Below, piece by piece: positions 10,701 to 16,542 of a DNA stretch of 35,299 nt; the first letter of the stretch is position 1, and every line of letters begins with the position of its first letter. Source of the stretch: an uncultured Kiritimatiellota bacterium (GTDB lineage: Bacteria; Verrucomicrobiota; Kiritimatiellia; RFP12; UBA1067); contig CAKTZA010000036.1 in the NCBI GenBank assembly GCA_934635045.1, forward strand, positions 1-35,299, given 5' to 3'. The notes under the pieces were generated by a model. The model worked only from the letters and a program-made list of their open reading frames with translations. It had not been told where the DNA came from and made no database searches. Both the position numbers and the translations under genes were made by a program.

Positions 10701-10855
10701 CTCTTGAACATCCCGCGAAAGTGCCTGAAAAGGTAGATGCCGTGTTCATGCAGCCAGATGACGCCACACGCCCACAATGCCACCGGCAGCGCACAGAGGC
10801 ACGCCGTCTGGACGATCCGTCCGAATGATTCGTGAAGTGACGCGATGTCGACCAT
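4709..10855 (-). CDS. Giant TSP3-repeat protein with C-terminal alpha/beta hydrolase domain
   Basis: This 2048-residue protein is anchored or exported through two N-terminal hydrophobic segments (about residues 18-36 and 54-70). It then has three modules, each a beta-rich domain (about 135-330, 548-758, 985-1175) followed by a block of calcium-binding TSP3-type repeats (DTDGDGLxDxxE pattern; about 10, 9 and 4 repeats). A Cys-rich region (~1335-1510) precedes an alpha/beta-hydrolase domain. That domain shows an oxyanion-type HGF at 1670-1672 and the nucleophile elbow AHSLG with Ser1751, an Ala variant of GxSxG as in some lipases. The likely role is a surface or secreted esterase/lipase on a calcium-stiffened stalk; the substrate is unknown. 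The gene starts three bases after the upstream gene and overlaps the downstream secreted-protein gene by ATGA. The hydrolase call rests on motifs alone. Confidence 0.85.
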   Translation of the reverse strand: MVDIASLHESFGRIVQTACLCALPVALWACGVIWLHEHGIYLFRHFRGMFKSLHGVLAAIAIAALVAWAGTKPNPNPPLPQGLNPGIQQLRPLGDGLASIEHGTGGDGVTGTDETPAAVGEFAVESVTANAAFDFSMPTNAVVCERWLRRGAARDWLCISNDLTWAFPFGTSAVRRLTVSSAGALLLHADSKTATNANERVLRELFDPRNDIPADSALLAPLRARLGIVPLLNWNLAEGLESRFWASSTPSNTLLLTWQKVLLDRSPDKPISFQVELTPGGRFRFAYDLVSATGTDLSTNVLAGAFCGDCRVTVAPPPGVVSVFDFNVENPVDADGDGLNDAEEMLYGTDPELVDTDEDGLDDHDEVVRGTNPIDPDSDADGLSDGEEVALGTNPLVVDTDGDGLGDGLEAEAYGSDPLVTDTDGDGIGDAAEVTAGTSPILADTDGDGLNDLAERTAGTNPLLKDTDGDGATDGDEVAAGSNPLVADTDGDGLLDGQELNIGSSPLLWDTDGDGFTDPEEVAMGTDPASADTDGDGIPDWDEVDCLAVRETEWLCISGGTVLMECLDQQDRHDGLASTNLCAPVAIGGRTYDRVIVDLDGRIHLVPANGVPALDSSSGWNPDPADIAPEADDIIVAGFWVDLVLRSHLGSNVRLAECPSNGCTVIQYENVGLSHVGGTNACLTFQIVIGGDTNFPIRVNYHELVTNEYFYVTPTLGVINRGRLDFRNHSRSQRLIYSYNDVSGFSVPLSLGYRLGTGTDPKRADTDGDGLADGDEFTEGTSPWNPDCDGDGLLDGDEIDAGTDPLDADSDNDGMPDGWEVKYGLNPHQNDASHHADTDGLTNLREYQLGTDPTKNDTDGDGLNDNVEDNYGTSPILADTDGDGLDDYAERYGSTSATNADTDNDGLPDGWETSHNLNATSSSGIYGASGDPDGDGLTNAEEYQLGTHPRNPDTDGDGIPDGEELGFTKYATSASEWASTTNGWTAVAATDTDEYDGINYAYYDLTNGGLSIGREGIVDLIVQGNGVMFFNTDRHYEEWLIEYGPYSLSSYYLSDAALLLAPCWVEPELSNSVSSVSVLRRTSGVESFIAIQYEGLTLLDSGTNTVSVQTILAFTNGVFRSSEFSYVDVSADSPNLVYAKAGVQNLVRKSRNEFSFQPVFINPQYSIVRVAGTGTDPSKEDSDGDGLTDEEERLIGTDPSQPDTDGDGMNDGWEHTYSFNPLVDNATDNDPTNDYGYDRDNDGLTNGQECEWGTNPRSDDTDNDGVTDKDEIENGSDPTDPNDGGIPASRVPVSFTFGDPSGSHSEKYRLVLEPVSESGPGETPPTKSWLNENYGECETKTAMLTKGWTYEIRLCHAGTNMEDGSPDYDYLLSWSVPTCCGCVTNDPAGLICEDYTSSSFAGEGKKAHILVLDGGIWADYNRTDGIDNSDKSKAYRGKQLRHWYNDDDDEGNTNESQGDIPAANSTPDCANNHVDGKCDVLDFTPVWIDMGRALQQLAAFQKNGHGCDCTLTLAQEDGTVNLVWTSLTKDTVANFLKTSVGSCGSSLTANLAAADAVHLTEEELELPENFVNLMKGDRNKGVVLIEGRSPDGGSSISSVSPIILRIYEKPYSSDSTPLCELRLPLSLSSVERMYNVSNIRSACGDSTQIQGSFGGNLPESNGTTVFFLHGFNVPANDSRAWFAEMFKRLWQSGSNARFCGVGWYGDYNLVSGKFNAMHYHRDAYNALQSASAFANLVGGASGNKIVIAHSLGNMVASKAIKDGLVVSKYFMLDAAIPSEAFDATLQDETTAVRRKYVPSSWRNYNSLSWAANWHRWFPEDDRGMLKWRGAFADVPDMTDVYNYYSDGDEVFEEQNEVPTKYSRIFHWPTFKASWPFVETSGMLTPATSAWQKQEVLKGIDLLVGTLDGGWGFHCWQEMVSISPPTFQTKHYTAEEANAMVQNGSIVTHPVFDRGESAMFSAIISESDINHILAYNIPAVSSATGRMPVIKGKSETFNLNLNSSQFKSNSWGRNHRWYLQRWLHSDMKDMAYFHVYKLFNDFCTKGNLR
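7001..7315 (-). repeat. TSP3-type repeat block 3 (coding)
   Basis: About four calcium-binding repeats (residues ~1181-1285 of the giant protein), including EDSDGDGLTDEEE, PDTDGDGMNDGWE and DDTDNDGVTDKDE. This block follows the third beta-domain and is the shortest and most divergent of the three. Confidence 0.8.
7958..8563 (-). repeat. TSP3-type repeat block 2 (coding)
   Basis: About nine repeats (residues ~765-966) of the ADTDGDGLxDGxE type. Two contain the GWE variant followed by a longer loop (GLNPHQND and HNLNATSSSG), so repeat length is less regular than in block 1. Confidence 0.85.
9221..9859 (-). repeat. TSP3-type repeat block 1 (coding)
   Basis: Ten nearly uniform repeats of about 22 residues (residues ~333-545), each DxDxDGxxDxxE followed by a G-T/S-N/D-P turn. 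The DNA itself is repetitive: on the plus strand a near-constant GTCGCCGTCCGTGTCGG recurs about every 66 bases. Length variation by recombination is therefore plausible. Confidence 0.9.
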
Positions 10856-10858
10856 GCG

Positions 10859-11518
10859 TCACCTGATGCCGAAGAAGAAGCCGGACGGAGTTGTCTTCGC
10901 CGAGAACCGCTCGCCGACGCGCACGTTTTCGCCTCTCCCCGTGAGACGCACCATGTTCCAGTCCAAGGAGTGGAGCCACGCCGGCTTTGCGGCGGCAAGA
11001 TCGAGAAAGACCGACGCGCCGTTGTCGGTACAGGCGACATTGACGACCCGCCCGCTTGAACGCATCTCGCAGACGCAGGAGAAGACGTGCGCGCGCGGCC
11101 CCTTGCGGCCCTCCGGGCTCGCGCCTTCGGCGCTCGGGCAACCCGACGCCTCCGGCGCGGGCGCATTTTCGGCCGATGCTTCCGTGAAGCGTTCGCCCGT
11201 CGCATTGTCGGCGATGAACAGCTCTCCGCAATCCCATCCCGCACGGACGGCGACCTCGCCGTCAGACAGTTCTCCATTCCCGTCCGCGTCTGTGCCAAAC
11301 GCCATCTCGACGTTGTTGGACGCCGTGCCGGTGAACGCGAGATCGAACCTGAACTCGCGCAGTCCCCGTTCCCATGCCGTAAACGCCACGTTCGTCACGG
11401 TCTCCGTGTCGGCGTTCGCGACCGGCGGCAGCAGAGGGCGAACCGCCGGGAGGGCATACGCCGACCATGCGATTGCCAACCACGTAAACGTGGCCAACAA
11501 CAATGTTAAACTTCTCAT
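10859..11518 (-). CDS. Small secreted protein with EF-hand-like calcium loop
   Basis: I start this 219-residue protein at 11518 because the product then begins with a clean signal peptide (MRSLTLLLATFTWLAIAW, cleavage near SAYA-LP) and AAGGAG lies just upstream; the frame is open further upstream. The mature part has a beta-rich region and a calcium loop DADGNGELSDGE (EF-hand/dockerin-like). Residues ~120-145 are a low-complexity Pro/Gly/Ala stretch coded by hairpin-rich GC DNA at about 11090-11165, which looks like an in-frame repeat insertion. The gene ends three bases before the giant TSP3 protein, so the two are probably co-translated. The family is not recognised. A calcium-dependent accessory or pilot role for the giant protein is inference. 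Confidence 0.65.
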   Translation of the reverse strand: MRSLTLLLATFTWLAIAWSAYALPAVRPLLPPVANADTETVTNVAFTAWERGLREFRFDLAFTGTASNNVEMAFGTDADGNGELSDGEVAVRAGWDCGELFIADNATGERFTEASAENAPAPEASGCPSAEGASPEGRKGPRAHVFSCVCEMRSSGRVVNVACTDNGASVFLDLAAAKPAWLHSLDWNMVRLTGRGENVRVGERFSAKTTPSGFFFGIR

Positions 11519-11610
11519 AAACTCCTTCTTGTCTTTCCTGCTCCGCTTCTCCATCTGACTGTACCGCTGGGTTGGCGGCTTCATTCCCGCCTTCGCCCGT
11601 TGCTGCTTCT

Positions 11611-11685
11611 GCATCGCGTAACCGCCCCTTGCGGGGGTTCGCGACCCGTCGGGAAGCGAACACGCCGAGCGAAGCGAGTGCCGAG
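11611..11685. repeat. GC-rich hairpin cluster
   Basis: The interval between the 91-residue ORF and the small secreted-protein gene contains several short inverted repeats in succession: CCCC-TTGC-GGGG, GGG-TTCGCGA-CCC, and a GAGCGAAGCGAG segment. The pattern resembles REP/mosaic intergenic repeats. No promoter stands out here. Whether this is a repeated genomic element cannot be judged from one copy. Confidence 0.4.
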
Positions 11686-11714
11686 CCAGTCTTCTTGTCT
11701 TCACAAGTCCCATG

Positions 11715-11990
11715 TTATCTGACACCTTGTATCAGCGTCTCAAGTTCCTTAATCCTAGACGCCTTGATGACAAAAGCGGTATTGTTGGGTATCCGTGATT
11801 CGACGGGGAGAGTGACCGGATTGGGCGTAGGAAGAGTAACGACCCCATCGTTTTTCGCAGTGTAATACGCATAATTCACTCCGAGCAACTTAAACCGCGC
11901 GCGCGAGTCATTATTGCTATCAGTAAACAAAATTTTTTCATCGTTTTCCTTTCTCTTGAACTCAAATTTAAGCGGCGGAAATCCAATCAT
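11715..11990 (-). CDS. 91-residue hypothetical protein at the end of the restriction operon
   Basis: The ORF starts at an ATG at 11990, inside the last codons of hsdR (23-base overlap, different frame), with AGGG just upstream. The coding sequence is far more AT-rich than hsdR. The product is polar, with FEFKRKENDEKILFTD near the N-terminus, a GVNYAYYTAKNDG segment and a helical end (ASRIKELETLIQ). No signal peptide or known motif is visible. Position and overlap suggest it is co-expressed with the type I restriction genes. It could be a modulator or accessory protein, or simply an unrelated small gene. The function is unknown. Confidence 0.5.
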   Translation of the reverse strand: MIGFPPLKFEFKRKENDEKILFTDSNNDSRARFKLLGVNYAYYTAKNDGVVTLPTPNPVTLPVESRIPNNTAFVIKASRIKELETLIQGVR

Positions 11991-14900
11991 AACCCTGGAC
12001 GGCCATGTCCACGAAGTGCGAGAGGAGCAGATTCGTCTTGGCGTCAAAGACCGGCTTGTCGTAGCTCTCGGGCAGATCGGCGTTGAGCGCTTCCTGAATG
12101 ACGGCGCGGACCTTCTCCCTGGGCTGCTCGTCCTTGTACCAGTCCACGACAAGAATGTCTTTTCTGGCTTCGACGAGCTTCTTGTAAAGGTTCTTCGACG
12201 CGAGTATTACCTTCTGCTCCTCGGCCTTTGTGAGCTTGCGCCCCTGTATGAGGAGGTCGTATATCTCCAGCTCCTCTTCGGCAAGACCCATTTCGGTCGT
12301 TCGCGCCTGTTCCTTCCGTAGCTCCTCCATGAGCTTGAGGAGTTGCTCGTAGTAGTCCTCGTTCTCGCTACCGCCAGCGTTATACTTGTCGATGATGTTG
12401 CGATACCGCTGCGAGAACGCGACGCGGGTGACGTTCTTGTTGATGAGCTGCTGAAGCGCTTTTTCGATAAACTCCTTCAGGTCGTCGATTTCAAGTGCCT
12501 TGTAGGGCGAGCACGAAATTGCCTTTCTGACATCCTCGACGTCAATCTTGCTGAGATCGATGACCTTGCCCTCGTGTATGACATACCCTCGCTCACCCGC
12601 CGCGTTCTCCGCCGCCGTGACGCTCGCATCCAGCACCTGGCTCATGCGTTCGCGCGCCTTTCGTATCTTCGCGTCGTCGATGAGGTTGCAGAAGATTCCG
12701 TGGAGATACCGTATGGCGGCGAACTTCTCGCTTCTCCACCCCATCTCGAAAATTTCGGGCTTCGAGGCTTCGTAAAACGCCATCAGCGTATTTGCCAGCA
12801 CCTTGAATCTGTTTTTCGTCTCGTCCTTCTCCAGAATCTTGTCATACGCCTTGCGGTACTGCTCAAGCTGCTCGATGGTGTCCGTCATCGCGATGATCTC
12901 GTCGAGGCGGAAGCCTAGCCCCGCGAGGAACGCTTCGATTTCGCCGATGCAGCCGCCTATCGCGTCGATGAGCTTCTGCATGTCCTTCACGGGGAAATCG
13001 TCGCCCTTGTTGCCCTGCGCATAGTCGCTCAACGCCTCGCGTATGAACTTGAACACGTTTACGTAGTCGATGACGATTCCGCAAGTCTTGCCAGGGAACA
13101 CACGGTTCGCCCGCGCTATGGCCTGCATGAGGGTGTGACCCTTCATGGGCTTGTCGAGGTAAAGGGTCGAGAGCGACTTCACATCGAACCCCGTCAGCCA
13201 CATCGCGCAGACGAACACGAGGCAAAGCGGATCGTCGGGGTCCTTGAACCGATCCTCGATGTCCTTTCCCTCCGTCGTGATCGCCTGCATCTTAGCGCGG
13301 TGGGGCGCGATGTCCAGCCCCTTGGCCGCAAACTTCTTCACCTCGTCCGCCTCTTCGCTGACGACGACGGCCATTTCGACTTTGCCCATCCAGTCGATCC
13401 GCGCCGAAAGCTCGTCGCGCTTCTCCTTGGCGTCCGCCTCGTTGCGCTCCTTGACGAGCTGCTTCTTCTCCTCGGCCCAGTAGTGCTGAACCTTGTCGTA
13501 CATCTTGACGGCGGTGAACTTGTCGACGCTCACCACCAGCCCCTTGCCGAGAAAGCCCCTGCGCGGGAAATGGTGCGCAATGTCGCGAGCTATCTTGTCG
13601 AGGCGGTCTTCGCGCTTAATGACCTCAAGGATGCGGCTGGACGAGTTTTCGAGGAGTTCGCTCTCGCGGTCGTTCAGGTTCTCCTCTTCGATGATCTGCA
13701 CGACGTCATCGTCAAGGAAGTTGTTTGTCAGCCCCACTTCGGGGACGCGGCGGGAGTAGAAGAGCGGAACGGTCGAGCGGTCGGCTATCGCCTGGGCGAA
13801 GTTGTACTCGCTTACATAGTCGCCGAACCACTGGTTGGTGAGACGCTTCGAGCCAAGGAGCGGAGTTCCCGTGAACGCAATGTAGTTGGCGTTCGGGAGC
13901 CCCGCGTGCATATTCTCCGCGAGCTGCTTGTACTGGGTGCGGTGCGCCTCGTCGACAAGCACGATGATGTCCTTGCGATCCGAAAGGACGGGGTAGCGCT
14001 CCTGCCTGTCCCAGCCAAACTTGTGGATGAGGGTGAAGACCATCGGCTTGTTGCCGGACAGGAACTCGCGCAGCTTCTCAGATGTCGCCGGACGGCATTC
14101 GTCTTTCTGGCCAACGACTTCCGTCCTCACAAATGTCTTGTGTATCTGGTCATCGAGGTCTTCGCGGTCAGTGATGACGAGGAACGTGAAGTTACCCGTC
14201 ATTTTCCGCTTCACCTTCCTCACGAACATCACCATCGAGTAACTCTTGCCCGATCCCTGTGTGTGCCAGAACACGCCGAGTTTGCCGTTCAGCTTCTCAC
14301 GGTTCTCCATCGCCCGCATGAGGTTGTTCACGCCGAGGAACTGGTGGTTCTTCGCCACGATCTTGACGCGCTTCTGGTCGAAGAACACGAAGTTCTCGAT
14401 GTAGTCGAGAAGCCGCTCCTTCTTGAAAAGGCCATCTACGAGGATCTGAATGGAGATGCCGTGTTCGGCGTATTCCTGGCGGTTGAAATCCTCCTTCTCG
14501 CTGTCCTTCCTGAGCCACTCGAAAAAGAACTCGTAGTCGGCATTGAACGCACCGATGCGCGTTTCGAGTCCGTTAGAAAGGACGCACAGCTGGTTGAAAG
14601 CAAATATGTTCGGGACGTCCTTGCGATACGAGACGAGGTTCTTGTTGTACGCCTCCTCCACCTTGACAGTCGAGTTCTTGAGTTCAATGAACACGACGGG
14701 AAGTCCGTTGATGAAGAGAAGCACATCAGGACGGCGATAGTTGTAGTGTCCGCGAATCCACATCTGGCTCACGACCGTGTAGGTGTTGTTCGCGGGGCAG
14801 TCGAAGTCGATAAGGCGGACAATGTCGAAGTCCTCCTTGTCGTCCTTGCGCGTCTTCACCTGAATGCCATTGCGGATGCGGCTCAAGAGGCGGTAGTTGA

Positions 14901-15171
14901 CGTCCGTCATGTCCTCGCCGGAGAAGTCGCGGCGGAGGTCAGCGAAGATGCGGTTGATCTCTTCGCGGTCGATGCAGGGATTGAGGCGTTCGAGGGTGGA
15001 ACGGAGGATTTCTGGAAGGACGCACTCGGCTGTGCTGGCGCGTCCTGTAGGGCCGGGTTCGTCTTTCGCCTCCGGCGACGGGTCGCAGGCGATGTGCTTC
15101 CAGCCGTTATGGACGACGAGCTGGTTGATGAACGCCTTTTCAATGGCATCCTCGGAGATAAACGACTTCAT
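11968..15171 (-). CDS. hsdR: Type I restriction enzyme, R subunit
   Basis: This 1067-residue protein is the DNA-translocating and cleaving subunit of a type I restriction complex. The N-terminal nuclease shows D149 and the ELK at 163-165 (PD-(D/E)XK core). The helicase motor has Walker A HTQGSGKS (303-310), DEAH (407-410), TGTP (434-437) and a C-terminal-lobe motif IARANR. Length fits the family. The ATG overlaps the hsdS stop as ATGA, and a strong AGGAGGTGA lies just upstream. Residues ~30-50 (a Pro/Gly/Ala-rich stretch) look like a low-complexity insertion in the nuclease domain, coded by hairpin-rich GC DNA. All core motifs are present, so it should be active. It is expected to cleave distant from sites left unmodified by HsdM/HsdS. 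Confidence 0.95.
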   Translation of the reverse strand: MKSFISEDAIEKAFINQLVVHNGWKHIACDPSPEAKDEPGPTGRASTAECVLPEILRSTLERLNPCIDREEINRIFADLRRDFSGEDMTDVNYRLLSRIRNGIQVKTRKDDKEDFDIVRLIDFDCPANNTYTVVSQMWIRGHYNYRRPDVLLFINGLPVVFIELKNSTVKVEEAYNKNLVSYRKDVPNIFAFNQLCVLSNGLETRIGAFNADYEFFFEWLRKDSEKEDFNRQEYAEHGISIQILVDGLFKKERLLDYIENFVFFDQKRVKIVAKNHQFLGVNNLMRAMENREKLNGKLGVFWHTQGSGKSYSMVMFVRKVKRKMTGNFTFLVITDREDLDDQIHKTFVRTEVVGQKDECRPATSEKLREFLSGNKPMVFTLIHKFGWDRQERYPVLSDRKDIIVLVDEAHRTQYKQLAENMHAGLPNANYIAFTGTPLLGSKRLTNQWFGDYVSEYNFAQAIADRSTVPLFYSRRVPEVGLTNNFLDDDVVQIIEEENLNDRESELLENSSSRILEVIKREDRLDKIARDIAHHFPRRGFLGKGLVVSVDKFTAVKMYDKVQHYWAEEKKQLVKERNEADAKEKRDELSARIDWMGKVEMAVVVSEEADEVKKFAAKGLDIAPHRAKMQAITTEGKDIEDRFKDPDDPLCLVFVCAMWLTGFDVKSLSTLYLDKPMKGHTLMQAIARANRVFPGKTCGIVIDYVNVFKFIREALSDYAQGNKGDDFPVKDMQKLIDAIGGCIGEIEAFLAGLGFRLDEIIAMTDTIEQLEQYRKAYDKILEKDETKNRFKVLANTLMAFYEASKPEIFEMGWRSEKFAAIRYLHGIFCNLIDDAKIRKARERMSQVLDASVTAAENAAGERGYVIHEGKVIDLSKIDVEDVRKAISCSPYKALEIDDLKEFIEKALQQLINKNVTRVAFSQRYRNIIDKYNAGGSENEDYYEQLLKLMEELRKEQARTTEMGLAEEELEIYDLLIQGRKLTKAEEQKVILASKNLYKKLVEARKDILVVDWYKDEQPREKVRAVIQEALNADLPESYDKPVFDAKTNLLLSHFVDMAVQGYDWISAA

Positions 15172-16532
15172 GATTTCACCTCCTGTCCTGTTGGTAGCGA
15201 CTCCGCCGCCGCCATCTTTCCGCTCATCAGTCGCGGCAGAAGCAAATCGCGCTGGCGAGACAGCAGCGCGTTCTGCCGCTGAAGATTGTCTTTCAATGCG
15301 AAAAGCCGTGAAGCCACTTCATCGAATCTTTTAGCCAACTCCTTACCCGGCCATATAATCTTCATTGAAAGAAAATTATTCTGCCTCAATGATGGCACCG
15401 TCGCCCCTGTTGCCACCGAAAGGAAATATCTTCTGTTTAGCATAATCGCATAGAAAAGATACTTCCCGATTCCCTCCATTTGTGGAGCTACGCAATAGCA
15501 TCTCTGATGAAGGTTGAACTTGCCTTTGTAGTAACGCGGCATAAAGCTTGTTCCCTCGCCAGGCACTATTATCGCCTCGCAATCTTTTATCCATTCATTG
15601 CTGCGCTTTGTCTCCTGCGACCTGTCGAACAATGGGTAAACGCCGTCTTCTTCCGCATCTTCTCGATTACATTTGCCCGTAGAAATGTCGGCAAGATTCC
15701 CCAGCCGTTCCACCTTCCACCCCGGCGGCATCGTCGATGCCGCCCTACCAATCTCGCGCCTCTGCTCCTCTGCGTCTCTGCTTCTCTGCGTTAAATTTTC
15801 CGCCACACCCGCGTCATGCCCCGGGAATCGTCGCCTCACAAACCACTCCTTGTAAAGATGCTCGGCCATGCGCTCCAAGATGGCGATGCGCTTTTTGTTG
15901 TTCTCGATCAGGTCGTCGTACTGATTTAACTTTTTGCCAATAGCGCATTGGGTTGAAAGAGGCGGGAGAGGCACCTCAAGATTTACTATATCCGGCATGT
16001 TGACATGCGACACAGTCGAACCATGACTTATTCCCAGCAATCTCTCTTGAACCTTCGGCGATATTATGCAATAGGCTAGATATGCAGAATCTGTAATCTT
16101 GTTGTTTGGTCGGATTAATACTGTTCTTTGCCCTAAGCATACTTGTTGCCCATCGGTAATTAAGGCTGTATTCCCAGCAGGAGCTTCTCGCGCAAAAATT
16201 ATATCGCCTGCTTTCGGTACAGCACGCTTATTGCGTCGGTCATATACCTCCCTACTTACGCGGTGCATTTTATCGAATATCAATCTTCCTCTTCCCACAT
16301 TGGGAGTTCTGACCAGCGGATAACCCTCGCCCTCATCTGGGGCGGTTGTGTGCGGACAGTCATAAATCTCGCAAATCTCCCCCAGCCTCACCTTCGGCCA
16401 AGGGGCGGCGGCCGCGACGGAGCACGACACTGTCGGCGGCGTGGGGACACGCCGCCCTCCCGACGCGGGCGCGACAAAGCGCGGCCCTCCCGGCTCTGCG
16501 CGCGCTCCCATTTTACACTTTACACTTTCCAT
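15168..16532 (-). CDS. hsdS: Type I restriction enzyme, specificity subunit
   Basis: This 454-residue protein reads the split DNA target for both methylation and cleavage. TRD1 spans ~45-200, beginning at WPKVRLGEI. A helical spacer covers ~200-235 (LYKEWFVRRRFPG). TRD2 spans ~270-400, beginning at GWKVERLG. The C-terminal conserved helix (LSRQRDLLLPRLMSG) is near 415-435. Two parts look acquired: residues 1-44 come from a REP-like GC element plus short direct repeats, and residues ~245-268 between spacer and TRD2 come from a tandem repeat and a hairpin. The usual start for such proteins would be near residue 45. The ATG at 16532 lies inside the direct repeat and overlaps the DUF1016 gene; ATG at 16511 (M8) is an in-frame alternative. 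Confidence 0.92.
   Translation of the reverse strand: MESVKCKMGARAEPGGPRFVAPASGGRRVPTPPTVSCSVAAAAPWPKVRLGEICEIYDCPHTTAPDEGEGYPLVRTPNVGRGRLIFDKMHRVSREVYDRRNKRAVPKAGDIIFAREAPAGNTALITDGQQVCLGQRTVLIRPNNKITDSAYLAYCIISPKVQERLLGISHGSTVSHVNMPDIVNLEVPLPPLSTQCAIGKKLNQYDDLIENNKKRIAILERMAEHLYKEWFVRRRFPGHDAGVAENLTQRSRDAEEQRREIGRAASTMPPGWKVERLGNLADISTGKCNREDAEEDGVYPLFDRSQETKRSNEWIKDCEAIIVPGEGTSFMPRYYKGKFNLHQRCYCVAPQMEGIGKYLFYAIMLNRRYFLSVATGATVPSLRQNNFLSMKIIWPGKELAKRFDEVASRLFALKDNLQRQNALLSRQRDLLLPRLMSGKMAAAESLPTGQEVKS
15724..15744. repeat. Perfect hairpin inside hsdS linker
   Basis: GGCGGCATC-GTC-GATGCCGCC: nine-base arms with a three-base loop, located just before TRD2. Its form (GGGCGGC arm on the minus strand, mirrored GCCGCC) resembles the hairpin at 16435-16456 at the other end of TRD1, suggesting two copies of one small palindromic family. 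Confidence 0.7.
15757..15788. repeat. 8-bp/16-bp tandem repeat in hsdS linker
   Basis: Four consecutive 8-bp units on the plus strand: CGCCTCTG, CTCCTCTG, CGTCTCTG, CTTCTCTG. They form two 16-bp units that differ at two positions. The tract codes for the QRSRDAEEQRRE segment between the TRD1 spacer helix and TRD2. Loss or gain of one 8-bp unit would shift the frame before TRD2. Confidence 0.8.
16435..16500. repeat. REP-like GC-rich palindromic element at hsdS start
   Basis: This contains a perfect hairpin GGCGGCGTG-GGGA-CACGCCGCC (16435-16456), a second imperfect hairpin GGGCGCG-ACAAAG-CGCGGCCC, and two copies of CCCTCCCG, one after each hairpin. The element is read through as Pro/Gly/Ala-rich residues ~11-36 of HsdS, which have no counterpart in ordinary HsdS proteins. 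Confidence 0.65.
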
Positions 16533-16542
16533 TTTACACTTT
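16508..16542. repeat. 14-bp direct repeat at DUF1016/hsdS junction
   Basis: CCATTTTACACTTT occurs at 16508-16521 and 16529-16542, separated by ACACTTT, a further copy of its end. On the minus strand the repeats supply the stop codon of the DUF1016 gene and two in-frame ATG codons for hsdS. Confidence 0.8.

Noticed and set aside
13135..15282. Long plus-strand open frame (715 codons) opposite hsdR
   Set aside because: It is exactly antisense to an intact hsdR with all motifs. The product is Arg/Val/Leu-rich without domains, as expected from reverse reading of GC-rich codons.
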